This document shows positions 18,076 through 26,848 of a stretch of DNA of 64,000 bases, one piece after another. The DNA is from Alphaproteobacteria bacterium. GTDB lineage: Bacteria; Pseudomonadota; Alphaproteobacteria; Micavibrionales; Micavibrionaceae. Position 1 is the stretch's first letter. Each line of letters begins with the position of its first letter. The notes under the pieces are model-generated. The model saw only the letters and a program-made list of their open reading frames with translations, was not told the origin of the DNA and made no database searches. The position numbers were made by a program, and so were the translations under genes. Location: NCBI GenBank assembly GCA_017999645.1, contig JAGNLJ010000009.1, positions 23,405-87,404 of the forward strand, in the 5' to 3' direction.

Positions 18076-18148
18076 TTTGCCCCGTTTTTACGGAACCAAA
18101 CCCTCCTTATTCTGTTGATTAAGTCCAATCGAAGAAGGAGCATTTAAA

Positions 18149-18259
18149 ATGCAAAACAACACTCAAAATCCGAAGCCTGAGCAGGACCCTAACCGTCAGG
18201 ACAAAATGGATCCCAACAAGAAGAATCCTGAAAAACAAGGCGGCAGCTGCGGTTGCTAA
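18149..18259 (+). CDS. Small Cys-terminal hydrophilic protein (36 aa)
   Basis: Starts MQNNTQNPKPEQDPNRQDKM and ends GGSCGC. A GGAG RBS lies 8 nt before the ATG and a strong terminator follows 15 nt after the stop, so this is a complete monocistronic unit despite its size. Asn/Gln/Pro/Lys-rich and disordered, with two Cys at the end that could bind metal or form a disulphide. Family unknown. It sits directly after tRNA-Thr and may be cotranscribed with it. Confidence 0.6.
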   Translation: MQNNTQNPKPEQDPNRQDKMDPNKKNPEKQGGSCGC

Positions 18260-18273
18260 TTTGCCCGTTAAAT

Positions 18274-18306
18274 AAAAAACCCTCCGTGTAATGCGGAGGG
18301 TTTTTT
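18274..18306. terminator. Bidirectional Rho-independent terminator
   Basis: CCCTCCG / CGGAGGG stem with a 7-nt loop, flanked by A6 on the left and T6 on the right. Serves the small gene on the plus strand and the hydrolase gene on the minus strand. Confidence 0.92.
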
Positions 18307-18324
18307 GTTGTCTTTAGCGTGCCG

Positions 18325-19236
18325 TTATTTCTTGTCCGGCGTTTCCGGCTGGATGACGAAGGGTTCTGGCTCCGGTACGAATTCCACGGGCTCGACCGGG
18401 CCTTCGCAGCGCGGTTTGTCGGCCAGGAATTCCGGCCATTTCTCGACCCATCCCTGATCGTGCTCCGCTTCCTGGATGAAGCGGTACTGCACGCAATTTG
18501 AATCTCCAACCGCCTGCAGATAGCTGTGCAGCAGCGCCGGTGAAATCACCTTGTCCTGTCCGCCGATGTAATGTGTTTGCGGAACGTCGGCGAGTTCGGG
18601 CGCGAAGTCGATGGGGTTGAGCGAGCCAGCAAGCGGTGCAATTTTATTTTCGCTGGCGTAAAGGTTTGTGTTCAATGTTCCTGCAACGGTGCGGAGGCTC
18701 AGGACATCGCCGCGTTGCGCCGCGAGGATGGTCGCAACTGCGCCGCCGCCATCAAAGCCGACGAGGTGGAAGCCATCAATGTCCCAGCGTTTTTTGATTT
18801 CATCGAGCGCATGGTTATAGGAGCTCAGCACTTCCGGGCTGAAACGCTCGTTACCCCAGTAGGCTTCACCGCAATTCGCAATGCCGTAGTACTGGCAGGG
18901 GCGGGCGATCCAGGCAACGTTTTCGGATTTATCCTTGGTCGCTAAATGCAGCGACACAGGATTGCGTGGTGTCGGGTTTTTTGAGTCCATGCGGAAATCG
19001 CTGGTCAGTTCGCCGTCGCCCTCGATGTAGATCGTGGCGGGCGCATGGCGTTCATGCATGCGTTCATAGGCGGTCAGCGCAAACGGGCCCGCCGGAATTT
19101 CACGCTCGACCATCCAGACCGGGTGCGCGAGGCGGTCGGCGACTTCGTCCCGCAAATACGGTTTGGACATTCTTTCGCAGGCGGTAAGGGCGCCCAGCAT
19201 GACAAGCCCGAGAACAAGATTTTTGGAAAAGTGCAT
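18325..19236 (-). CDS. Alpha/beta-hydrolase-fold lipoprotein
   Basis: 303 aa from the ATG at 19236, where the signal MHFSKNLVLGLVMLGALTAC ends in a lipobox Cys; earlier in-frame starts (19248, 19278) exist. The body looks like an alpha/beta hydrolase: TIYIEGDGE after beta-3, a nucleophile elbow GFDGGGA with Asp in place of Ser, an HYIGGQDKVIS acid loop and a late AEHDQGW His. A Pro/Glu-rich tail closes it. An Asp nucleophile would fit a dehalogenase- or epoxide-hydrolase-like mechanism, or a non-enzymatic role. Substrate unknown. Confidence 0.7.
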   Translation of the reverse strand: MHFSKNLVLGLVMLGALTACERMSKPYLRDEVADRLAHPVWMVEREIPAGPFALTAYERMHERHAPATIYIEGDGELTSDFRMDSKNPTPRNPVSLHLATKDKSENVAWIARPCQYYGIANCGEAYWGNERFSPEVLSSYNHALDEIKKRWDIDGFHLVGFDGGGAVATILAAQRGDVLSLRTVAGTLNTNLYASENKIAPLAGSLNPIDFAPELADVPQTHYIGGQDKVISPALLHSYLQAVGDSNCVQYRFIQEAEHDQGWVEKWPEFLADKPRCEGPVEPVEFVPEPEPFVIQPETPDKK

Positions 19237-19264
19237 AATCGACCCCATGGATGAATTCAGTCCC

Positions 19265-19978
19265 CTAAAGTAGATCATGAACGTCCGCGGGTTTCCAGCC
19301 CTGTTTCCATTCTTTCAGGCTGATAATGTCGGCGGGCGCGCCATTATCCCGGAACCAGGAGTCCACGGCGTAAAGAATTCCGGTCTTGGTTTCCTCGATC
19401 ACGGCGGTCTGGTGTGGCCAGCGTCCGGCATGGACGATGGGGAAGCGCATGGTCGGGCCTTTCACCGTGTGGAATTTCAGCAGGCCGCTTCTTTCTAGCA
19501 GGGACAGGTAGGTGGTGGTGTTGGTGCTTTCATCGACGCAGTCGAGCTGGAAATCACCGGTTTCGCGGAAGGTGCCGCGCACGTCGTTTTGCGTTCCGGC
19601 GCGGGGCCCGATTTTATTTTCGAAAAGCGCAATGGCTTTTGAAATGCGCTGGCGTTCCGCTTCGGCGTTTTTGGGTTTTGGCCTGAAGATGGCATTTACA
19701 TCGTGCCAGTCCCTTTTGGTGAAGGTGATGTTGTCGATGCGCCGGCAGCCGTAACCGTGGCAGTGGCGGACCGTTTCGGATGTCGAGAGTCCGACCTTGC
19801 GACTCTCGAGATAGGATTCATAATTGCCCGGTTTTCCCGAGCAGCCGGCCAGAAGTAAAAGTCCCATCGTCATTGCGAGCCCCCCGCCTTTGCGGAGGGT
19901 AAACTGCGCGAAGCAATCCAGTTCTTTTTTTCTGGCTCTGGATTGCTTCGTCACTTCGTTCCTCGCAATGACAATCAT
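19265..19978 (-). CDS. Lipoprotein of unknown function with repeat-derived N-terminus
   Basis: 237 aa if started at the ATG at 19978, which overlaps the xthA stop (ATGA); 202 aa from the ATG at 19873. Either way a lipobox GLLLLAGC follows. The longer form translates a palindromic intergenic repeat (reading MIVIARNEVTKQSRARKKEL) before the lipobox; the shorter one leaves a signal of only ten residues without positive charge. The mature part has CHGYGCRR and a C-terminal region (IVHAGRWPHQTAVIEE, LYAVDSWFRDNG) resembling transglutaminase/papain-like His-Asp ends, but I cannot assign a family. Confidence 0.6.
   Translation of the reverse strand: MIVIARNEVTKQSRARKKELDCFAQFTLRKGGGLAMTMGLLLLAGCSGKPGNYESYLESRKVGLSTSETVRHCHGYGCRRIDNITFTKRDWHDVNAIFRPKPKNAEAERQRISKAIALFENKIGPRAGTQNDVRGTFRETGDFQLDCVDESTNTTTYLSLLERSGLLKFHTVKGPTMRFPIVHAGRWPHQTAVIEETKTGILYAVDSWFRDNGAPADIISLKEWKQGWKPADVHDLL
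19869..19972. repeat. Palindromic repeat of the GTCATTGCGAG type
   Basis: Outer arms GTCATTGCGAG (19869-19879) and CTCGCAATGAC (19962-19972) pair perfectly, as do inner arms CGAAGCAATCCAG (19909-19921) and CTGGATTGCTTCG (19938-19950). This is the dispersed palindrome known from many bacterial genomes, often intergenic. Here it spans the 5' part of a lipoprotein gene, starting at the xthA stop codon. Confidence 0.85.
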
Positions 19979-20736
19979 TGAATTTCCACCATGACGGGTG
20001 TGTGATCCGAAGGTTTGTCCCAGCTGCGGGGGCCGGGATCGATGAAACAGGAAACGAGCCGGTCGGTCAATTGTGGTGATAACAGGAAGTGGTCGATGCG
20101 GATGCCTTTGTTCTGCGGCCAGCACCCGGCCTGATAATCCCAGAATGTATATTGTCCGGGCGCCGAATTGAAAACGCGAAATGCGTCAGTCAGTCCCAAA
20201 TTAAGGATAGACCTTAGTTTCTGGCGGGATTCGATACGAAACAGCGCGTCCTGTATCCATGCCTTTGGGTCCCAGCAATCTTTCTCTTCTGGGATGACGT
20301 TGAAGTCGCCGCCGATGGCGAAGGGAATGTTATCAAGCCGAAGTTTTTGAAGATGATTTTTGAGCCGTCCCAGCCATGCGAGTTTGTAAGTAAATTTCTC
20401 GGTGTCGACCGGGTTGCCGTTGGGGGCGTATATGTTGATCACCCTCAGGTTGTCTGTTTCGATTTCAAGGTAGCGTGCGTGCTCATCAGTATCGTCGCCC
20501 GGCAGTTTGTTATGAATCACTTTGAAGGGGATTTTCGATATCATCGCAACGCCGTTATAGGCTTTCTGGACGACCGCTTCGGTTTTATAGCCTAGTGCTT
20601 CGAATTCAACTGCAGGAAATTCAAGCCCTTTCAGTTCCTGCAGCATGAGGATATCGGGCTTTGTTTCGGTCAGGAATTTTTTGACGTGTTCGAGCCGTGA
20701 TTTGACCGAATTGACGTTCCAGGAAACAATTTTCAT
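19975..20736 (-). CDS. xthA: Exodeoxyribonuclease III
   Basis: 253 aa. AP endonuclease and 3'-5' exonuclease for base-excision repair. EEP-family motifs in order: SWNVNSVKSRL at the start (Asn7), LQELKGLEFP (Mg-binding Glu), NIYAPNGNPVDTEK, GGDFNVIPEE (Asp/Asn) and the terminal SDHTPVMVE (Asp-His). Its stop codon touches the palindromic repeat described at 19869-19972. Confidence 0.95.
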   Translation of the reverse strand: MKIVSWNVNSVKSRLEHVKKFLTETKPDILMLQELKGLEFPAVEFEALGYKTEAVVQKAYNGVAMISKIPFKVIHNKLPGDDTDEHARYLEIETDNLRVINIYAPNGNPVDTEKFTYKLAWLGRLKNHLQKLRLDNIPFAIGGDFNVIPEEKDCWDPKAWIQDALFRIESRQKLRSILNLGLTDAFRVFNSAPGQYTFWDYQAGCWPQNKGIRIDHFLLSPQLTDRLVSCFIDPGPRSWDKPSDHTPVMVEIQ

Positions 20737-20745
20737 GCAAAAATC

Positions 20746-21129
20746 TTAGCGGTTGAGAACTTCACCCCGGACGCTTTCGACAATGCCCAGGAGTTCTTCG
20801 ATGGTGCTGTATCCTACGCCAAGTTCCTCAAGGGTTTTTTTCAGGAGCTCAACAATAACGTCGAAATGATTATCGTTCAGACCGTATTTGAGCACCAGTT
20901 TGCGGTGGGCATCCCGTAATGTGCGTCCTGTATAAGCACCAGGACCGCCAGTTACGGTCAGAAGGAAATTATACTGGTGCTGCGCCAGGATAGCGGTGTT
21001 TACATTCTTAAAAAAATGACGGACGCGGTCATCAGCCAGAACCTTGTCGTAAAACAGGTAAACCGCACGCTCAATGGCTTCCTCGCCCAATCGGTCGTAC
21101 AAAGAAAGTTGCTTGTCTGAACCGTCCAT
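20746..21129 (-). CDS. glbN: Group 1 truncated haemoglobin
   Basis: 127 aa, normal for TrHb1. LYDRLGEEAIERAV, FYDKVLADDRVRHFF, FLLTVTGGPGAYTGR (the GGP loop) and RDAHRKL with the proximal His. Haem protein for O2/NO binding or detoxification. Ten nt separate it from xthA, so they may be cotranscribed. Confidence 0.9.
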   Translation of the reverse strand: MDGSDKQLSLYDRLGEEAIERAVYLFYDKVLADDRVRHFFKNVNTAILAQHQYNFLLTVTGGPGAYTGRTLRDAHRKLVLKYGLNDNHFDVIVELLKKTLEELGVGYSTIEELLGIVESVRGEVLNR

Positions 21130-21192
21130 AATTTTGCTTAATCCTGCCAGCGCTTTAGAGCAAGCGTTTTTTTGACTGAGCGGAAATTTTTC

Positions 21193-21510
21193 CTAGACGG
21201 CGAAGGATGAACCGCAGCCACAGCCGCCCGAGGCATTGGGATTTTCGATCACGAATTCCGACCCGATAAGTTCTTCGTTAAATCGCACCACCGAGCCTTC
21301 AAGATAGGGCAGTGAAATTTCATCGGTGACAATTGCGTCGGCGAATTCAACGTCGCCCGAGCCCACATCGTCTGTTAACTCTAATTTATATTGAAAGCCC
21401 GAGCAGCCGCCGCCCTCGACGGTGATGCGCAGCATTAGCCCGTTCTTTTTCTGAAGGGTTCTGAGGGTTTCAATGCGCTTTACGGCGCTGTCATCAACGG
21501 TTATGGTCAT
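21193..21510 (-). CDS. erpA: Iron-sulphur cluster insertion protein ErpA
   Basis: 105 aa A-type Fe-S carrier. The three cluster Cys are visible in GGGCSGFQYKL and GGCGCGSSF. Hands Fe-S clusters to apoproteins. It is divergent from dgt with only 34 nt between the starts, the same order found in many alphaproteobacteria. Confidence 0.94.
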   Translation of the reverse strand: MTITVDDSAVKRIETLRTLQKKNGLMLRITVEGGGCSGFQYKLELTDDVGSGDVEFADAIVTDEISLPYLEGSVVRFNEELIGSEFVIENPNASGGCGCGSSFAV

Positions 21511-21544
21511 AATATTATTATAGCATCTAGTGTGAAAAAATCAT

Positions 21545-22753
21545 ATGGCCAAGCCCGTCCAACAAGCTTCCTATAATTACTGCGCCCTGCCGCTGGCTTC
21601 CTATGCGTGTCGCCCGGACCAGAGCAGGGGCCGTGTTCATGATGAACCGGAGAGCCGCTACCGTACCGGGTTCCAGCGTGATCGCGACCGCATCATACAT
21701 TCCAGTGCCTTCCGCCGCCTGAAATATAAAACGCAGGTGTTCGTTTATCATGAGGGCGATCATTACCGCACGCGCCTGACACACACACTCGAAGTTTCGC
21801 AAATTGCGCGCACGCTGGCGCGCGCGCTGATGGTAAACGAGGATCTCGCGGAAGCGATTGCGCTTGCGCATGATCTCGGCCATACGCCGTTCGCGCATAT
21901 CGGTGAGGAATATCTTGCGAAGTGCATGGAGCCTTATGGCGGCTTCGATCATAACGATCAGTCTTTAAGAGTTTTGACGACGTTAGAGCGCAAATACCCG
22001 AAATGGAACGGTCTCAACCTGACATGGGAAACGCTCGAAGGTGTCGTGAAACACAATGGCCCTTTGAGCGGCAAGCCGCATATCGCCGTGCAGGAATTAC
22101 AAACCAAAACCGATTTACAATTGAAAACCTTTGCTTCGATGGAAGCGCAGGCGGCAGCGATTTCCGACGACATTGCCTATAACAATCACGATGTCGAAGA
22201 TGGTCTTCGCGCGCGGATGTTCACGCTGGATGAATTGGAAGAGATTCCGTTGCTGCGCGAAGCGATGCAGCGCGTGCGCAGCAATCACGGCGAATTGTCC
22301 GAGCATTACGTCGTGCAGGAAACCGTACGTGAGATGATCGGTGCGATGGTTGAAGATGTGCTGGCTGAATCCAATAAATGCCTTCAGAAAATCAACCCGC
22401 AGAGTCCTGACGATATCCGCAAAGCGGGGCAGCAGATCGTCGCGTTTTCCGATGGCATGAAAGATAAGGTCGATGCGCTCCGTGATTTCCTGTTCGAGCG
22501 CATGTACCGCCATTACACGATGAAAAGGCTGTGGCTGAAGGTCGAGCGTATTGTCACCGACTTATTCACAGCTTTTACGAAAAATTATAAATTGCTGCCG
22601 GATCCGTGGCAAAAGCGCGTTGAAGAGGCGGGCGGGCTGCAGGATGAGAAGGCGCTGGCGCGGGTTGTTGCCGATTATATCGCAGGCATGACCGACCGCT
22701 ATGCCATCCGCGAGCATGAGAAAATGTTCGATATTTACTGGGATCACCGCTAA
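21545..22753 (+). CDS. dgt: dGTP triphosphohydrolase-like protein
   Basis: 402 aa HD-domain enzyme that removes triphosphate from dNTPs. HD metal ligands: RLTHTLEVSQIARTL (His), ALAHDLGHTPF (His-Asp) and ISDDIAYNNHDVEDG (Asp). The N-terminal YRTGFQRDRDRIIHSSAFRR is typical of the alphaproteobacterial type. In most alphaproteobacteria argS follows; here the SPOR gene follows directly. Confidence 0.94.
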   Translation: MAKPVQQASYNYCALPLASYACRPDQSRGRVHDEPESRYRTGFQRDRDRIIHSSAFRRLKYKTQVFVYHEGDHYRTRLTHTLEVSQIARTLARALMVNEDLAEAIALAHDLGHTPFAHIGEEYLAKCMEPYGGFDHNDQSLRVLTTLERKYPKWNGLNLTWETLEGVVKHNGPLSGKPHIAVQELQTKTDLQLKTFASMEAQAAAISDDIAYNNHDVEDGLRARMFTLDELEEIPLLREAMQRVRSNHGELSEHYVVQETVREMIGAMVEDVLAESNKCLQKINPQSPDDIRKAGQQIVAFSDGMKDKVDALRDFLFERMYRHYTMKRLWLKVERIVTDLFTAFTKNYKLLPDPWQKRVEEAGGLQDEKALARVVADYIAGMTDRYAIREHEKMFDIYWDHR

Positions 22754-22822
22754 AGCGCACTTGCATTGGCAGGCGACTCTTTCTAGGATTTAAACCTGTT
22801 TTCCTACATTAGGATTCGGCCA

Positions 22823-23893
22823 ATGATTAAGCGTAACCCTTACCTCCAGCATACCTACGAAAGTTTTGACCAGCCCGTGCCTCCAAGAAGACATTCTCAT
22901 GAAGAAAGCCTGACGGAACGCGTATTCGGCCCTGAACTGGCCGCCCGCTTCCGCAGCCCGTTGTTTGCGACCGCAGCCCTTCTGATTACAGGCGTTGCCT
23001 TCGCTGGTATCATTATCGCCAGCTATCCCGACAGCGATGCGCCGGACGGCAGCATCCCGGTGATTACAGCTGATGCATCGCCCTTGCGCGAGGCACCGAC
23101 CGAACCCGGCGGCATGGATGTCGCCAACGAAGACAGCACCATTTTCAACAGCATCCGCTCGGCTGAATTGCAGGAAACTGCGCCGATTGAAAATCTTTTA
23201 GCGGATGAACAGCCTTTAAACACGCAGACTGCTTTTGCAGATGGCCAGGCCGTCGCAGCGGTTGAACCCGCAGCAGGCGATCTGCAGCCCGTGCCGCAGG
23301 CCGAGAAAATCATTGCTGACGCCGGTGAGGCACCACCGCCTTCCGAAATGGCCGATGCAACGAAAGAAGTTGAGGAAGCAGGGGAGCCTAAAACTCCAGA
23401 CGTTAGTGTTGCCGAAACACGCAGCATCCCGATGAAGTCTGAAGTAAGCCCGCTGGCCAGTGCTGAAAAGCCGACGATGGCGCCTGCTGCGACGACACCG
23501 GAAACGCTGGACTATGTCCGCTCGGTTCTTGAGAAGAAAGATGCCGGAGCCGGCACGAAAACCGCAAGTGCCGATGCAGCCGCCGAACGCGTTGCCGCGA
23601 CGGAGCCCGCATCGGGCGCTGCTACTTCGGCAGGAGCCACGATTTCTCCGGGCAGCAGCTTCGTGCAGCTCGCGAGCATCTCGTCAGAATCCGCTGCGCC
23701 GAAGGAATGGACGAAACTGCAGAAATCTCACCCTTCACTTGCCGGTCTTGAATACCGCGTGCAGCGTGCCGATCTCGGAGCGAAAGGTGTTTTCTTCCGC
23801 ATCCAGGCCGGACCGATGAGCAAGGACAGTGCGAAAAGCGTATGCGACTCCGTTAAGGCCCAGAAGCCCGGCGGGTGCATAGTTGTCCAATAA
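22823..23893 (+). CDS. SPOR-domain inner-membrane protein
   Basis: 356 aa. Cytoplasmic N-terminus of about 50 residues, one membrane helix (LFATAALLITGVAFAGIIIA), a long Ala/Pro/Glu-rich periplasmic linker, and a C-terminal SPOR domain (FVQLASISSESAAPKEW ... YRVQRADLGAKGVFFRIQAG ... CIVVQ). SPOR domains bind denuded septal peptidoglycan, so it should act at the division site. First of the segment SPOR-nagZ-scpA-scpB-tatABC. Confidence 0.9.
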   Translation: MIKRNPYLQHTYESFDQPVPPRRHSHEESLTERVFGPELAARFRSPLFATAALLITGVAFAGIIIASYPDSDAPDGSIPVITADASPLREAPTEPGGMDVANEDSTIFNSIRSAELQETAPIENLLADEQPLNTQTAFADGQAVAAVEPAAGDLQPVPQAEKIIADAGEAPPPSEMADATKEVEEAGEPKTPDVSVAETRSIPMKSEVSPLASAEKPTMAPAATTPETLDYVRSVLEKKDAGAGTKTASADAAAERVAATEPASGAATSAGATISPGSSFVQLASISSESAAPKEWTKLQKSHPSLAGLEYRVQRADLGAKGVFFRIQAGPMSKDSAKSVCDSVKAQKPGGCIVVQ

Positions 23894-24887
23894 AGGTTTC
23901 GCGGGCGGCGCTGAAAATGCCCTGGCCGCGATTTTTTCCCTCAGCGGTCCTGAACTTTCCAAAGATGAAGCCCGTTTTTTCCGCGAGAGTGATCCGCTGG
24001 GTTTTATCCTGTTCGCTCGTAACTGCATCGATCCAAAGCAGCTGAGTGCGCTTAACGCTTCACTCAAGGAAAGCGTCGGGCGTGAATGTCCTATCCTGAT
24101 CGACCAGGAAGGCGGGCGCGTGCAGCGGCTGAAGCCGCCGCACTGGCGGCAATATCCTCCGATGAAAACGTTCGGTGACACGGCAGTTGACGATATGGAT
24201 GGCGCGCTGGACGCGCTGCGTTTTGCCACGCTGCAGCTTGGTGAAGAATTGCACGGCGCTGGCTTCAATGTGGACTGCGCACCGGTACTGGATGTATTGA
24301 TGCCGCAGACGCATGACGTGATCGGCGACCGTTCTTTCTCGTCCGATCCTGTTATCGTCGCGCGGCTTGGGCTTTCGGTTTGCCGCAATCTCCTGGCGGC
24401 TGGCATCACGCCCGTCATCAAGCACATTCCCGGTCATGGCCGTTCGACGCTGGACTCGCATCTTGATCTGCCGGTCGTGAAGGCCTCGCTGGAGGAACTG
24501 GAAAGCGATTTTGTGCCGTTCAGAAATCTTGCCTCATCCGATGTCGCCCCGGCGCTCTGGGGCATGACGGCCCATATCATTTTCACGGCGATCGATGCCG
24601 AAAAGCCGGTCACGCTCTCGGAGCCCGGCATCCAGGGAATAATCAGGGACTCGCTGGGGTTTGACGGGTTTCTCCTGGGCGATGACCTCGACATGAAAGC
24701 CCTTGATAAATATGGAGATCCTGGCCAAAAGGCGGTCCTGTCGCTGGAGGCCGGGTGCGACGCCGCCCTCTATTGCGCTGGCAAGCTTCAGGATATGAAA
24801 AAAATCGCTGAATCTGTGCCTAAATTGGCCCCGAAAAGCCTGCAACGCTTGCAAAAAGCGGCGGAATACATAAGATTGGCCGCATAA
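23883..24887 (+). CDS. nagZ: Beta-N-acetylhexosaminidase NagZ
   Basis: 334 aa GH3 enzyme of peptidoglycan recycling (cleaves GlcNAc-anhydroMurNAc). SDPLGFILFARNCIDP, LIDQEGGRVQRL, the KHIPGHG catalytic His loop and LLGDDLDMKAL with the Asp nucleophile. The start must be the TTG at 23883: an in-frame TAG is immediately before it and no ATG/GTG lies ahead of the conserved region. It overlaps the SPOR gene by 11 nt and scpA by 1 nt. Confidence 0.93.
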   Translation: MSNKGFAGGAENALAAIFSLSGPELSKDEARFFRESDPLGFILFARNCIDPKQLSALNASLKESVGRECPILIDQEGGRVQRLKPPHWRQYPPMKTFGDTAVDDMDGALDALRFATLQLGEELHGAGFNVDCAPVLDVLMPQTHDVIGDRSFSSDPVIVARLGLSVCRNLLAAGITPVIKHIPGHGRSTLDSHLDLPVVKASLEELESDFVPFRNLASSDVAPALWGMTAHIIFTAIDAEKPVTLSEPGIQGIIRDSLGFDGFLLGDDLDMKALDKYGDPGQKAVLSLEAGCDAALYCAGKLQDMKKIAESVPKLAPKSLQRLQKAAEYIRLAA

Positions 24888-25705
24888 TGCAAAACGCCGT
24901 CCAGTTTGAAGAAGATGCGCCCCGCAGCGCCGCCGACCTCGTTGTCAACGAGGCCGATAACCTGCTGCTGAATATCGACGGTTACGAAGGCCCGATTGAC
25001 GTCCTGCTCGACCTCGCGCGCAACCAGAAGGTTGATATTACCAAGATCTCGATCCTGCAGCTGACGCGCCAGTATCTCGGCTTTATCGAGCGCGCGCAGA
25101 AACTCAATCTTGAACTCGCTGCCGAGTATCTGGTTATGGCGGCATGGCTCGCTTACCTGAAATCACGTCTGTTGTTGCCGCGTGAGAGTAACGACAATGA
25201 ACCCAGCGCCGCTGAAATGGCGGAAGCGCTGCAATTTCAATTGCGCCGTCTTGAGGCTATGCAGAATGCCGCAAAACAGATCGGCGAATTGCCGCGTCTC
25301 GGTCAGCAGGTTTTTGCGCGCGGCAATCCGGAAGGTCTCGGCGTGCGCACGACCGTGCACTGGGATGTAAATTTGTATGAAATGCTCAAGGCTTACGGCG
25401 ACATCGAAAAACGCCGCACCGACAGCCGTTACGATCTGCCGCATTATAATCTGATGTCCACCGAGGACGCGATCACGCGCATGACACGCATGTTAGGCAA
25501 ATTGCCGCGCATGGGACTGAACAGCGCGTGGGCAACGATTGAGAGCTTCATCCCTGAAGGTATCAAAGATAAATTATTTGGACGTTCGGCGCTGGCGTCG
25601 ATCCTGACGGCTAGCCTTGAGCTTGCCAAGCAGGGCAGGCTGGAAATCAGGCAGGAAGGGCTTTTCCGCCCCGTTTACATGCGCGCTAAGGGAGAAACAG
25701 AATGA
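24887..25705 (+). CDS. scpA: Segregation and condensation protein A
   Basis: 272 aa kleisin of the SMC condensin complex. YEGPIDVLLDLARNQKVDI at the N-terminal SMC-binding helix, AAEYLVMAAWLAYLKSRLLLP, and a C-terminal winged helix (ILTASLELAKQGRLEIRQEG). Starts within the nagZ stop (TAATG) and overlaps scpB by 4 nt. Confidence 0.96.
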   Translation: MQNAVQFEEDAPRSAADLVVNEADNLLLNIDGYEGPIDVLLDLARNQKVDITKISILQLTRQYLGFIERAQKLNLELAAEYLVMAAWLAYLKSRLLLPRESNDNEPSAAEMAEALQFQLRRLEAMQNAAKQIGELPRLGQQVFARGNPEGLGVRTTVHWDVNLYEMLKAYGDIEKRRTDSRYDLPHYNLMSTEDAITRMTRMLGKLPRMGLNSAWATIESFIPEGIKDKLFGRSALASILTASLELAKQGRLEIRQEGLFRPVYMRAKGETE

Positions 25706-26358
25706 GCAACGAACAAAATATCCGCATCCTTGAAGCCTTGCTGTTTGCGAGCGCCCAGCCTGTCAGCACGAAGGATCTGCATGAGCGTATGCCCGAAGGC
25801 GCAGACGTTGGCGGCGCATTGATGGAATTGAAGGCGCAGTATGAATCGCGCGGTATCAACCTTATTGAATCTGATGGGCACTGGGCGTTCCGTACGGCTG
25901 CTGACCTGGCGGGCGTTCTTGAAATCCAGCGCGAGGCGCAGAGAAAACTTTCGCGCGCGGCGATGGAAACGCTCGCGATTATTGCTTATCACCAGCCGGT
26001 CACGCGTCCCGAGATTGAAAATATCCGCGGCGTCGCAACGCACCGCGGCACTGTCGATGCGCTGATGGAAATGGGCTGGATCAAGCCGGGCCGTAGACGC
26101 GAAGCGCCGGGCCGCCCGATGACGTGGGTGACGACGCCGGAATTTTTAGACCAATTCTCGCTGGAAAATCTGACGGACCTGCCGGGTCTCGAAGACCTCA
26201 AGGCCTCGGGCTTGCTTGACCGCCGCCCGGCGATCGAAGCCATCCCGACCGGAAATCTTTTCGCGGATGAAGATGAACTTGAGTCACTGGACGGTTCTGA
26301 TGATGATTCAGAATTCGAGTCCGAGCCTCCCTCAGAACTGGAAGAAGAAGCCGCCTAG
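25702..26358 (+). CDS. scpB: Segregation and condensation protein B
   Basis: 218 aa. Two winged-helix domains: [18 protein letters not shown], then [20 protein letters not shown] and [17 protein letters not shown]. Binds the ScpA middle region. A long acidic tail after about 175 ([14 protein letters not shown]) is extra to the fold. 4-nt overlap with scpA. Confidence 0.96.
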   Translation: MSNEQNIRILEALLFASAQPVSTKDLHERMPEGADVGGALMELKAQYESRGINLIESDGHWAFRTAADLAGVLEIQREAQRKLSRAAMETLAIIAYHQPVTRPEIENIRGVATHRGTVDALMEMGWIKPGRRREAPGRPMTWVTTPEFLDQFSLENLTDLPGLEDLKASGLLDRRPAIEAIPTGNLFADEDELESLDGSDDDSEFESEPPSELEEEAA

Positions 26359-26375
26359 CTTTAAAGGAGCGAACT

Positions 26376-26552
26376 ATGTCTGCAGGCCCGTTGGAATTAT
26401 TCCTGATTGTTCTCGTCATTCTGCTGCTGTTCGGTGCGGGCCGCGTGCCGGGCATCATGGAAAACATCGCCAAGGGCGTAAAAAGTTTCAAGCAGGGCCT
26501 CAAGGACGATGATGCTTCTCCTAAAATCGAGAAAAAAGACAACAAGAACTAA
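26376..26552 (+). CDS. tatA: Twin-arginine translocase subunit TatA
   Basis: 58 aa. One membrane helix ([20 protein letters not shown]), the FGAGRVP hinge, an amphipathic helix [20 protein letters not shown], and a charged tail. RBS AAAGGAG 6 nt upstream. Forms the Tat pore. It is at the short end for TatA. tatB follows 11 nt later. Confidence 0.93.
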   Translation: MSAGPLELFLIVLVILLLFGAGRVPGIMENIAKGVKSFKQGLKDDDASPKIEKKDNKN

Positions 26553-26563
26553 TCCGGTTCGCC

Positions 26564-26848
26564 ATGTTTGACATCGGCTGGTCGGAATTGCTTCTGGTTG
26601 CGGTTGTCGCGGTTCTGGTGATCGGACCGGACGAGCTTCCCGCGATCATGCGCATGTTGGGCCGTATTGTCCGCAGGCTTCAATATGTTCGCTACGCTTT
26701 CACCCAGCAGTTCGAAGATTTCATGAAAGAGAACGACCTGTCTGATATCCGCAAGCAGGTGAATTTCGAGGCGAAAGATTTTGATGAATCGCAAAGTGAT
26801 GAAGCGGAAGAATTAAAGCCGCCGCAGAAGGCCAGCGATGGAAACTGA
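26564..26848 (+). CDS. tatB: Sec-independent translocase protein TatB
   Basis: 94 aa. MFDIGWSELLLVAVVAVLVI with the TatB Glu8, then GPDELPAIMRMLGRIVRRLQ and a charged helix. Forms the Tat substrate receptor with TatC, whose start it overlaps by 11 nt. Confidence 0.95.
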   Translation: MFDIGWSELLLVAVVAVLVIGPDELPAIMRMLGRIVRRLQYVRYAFTQQFEDFMKENDLSDIRKQVNFEAKDFDESQSDEAEELKPPQKASDGN

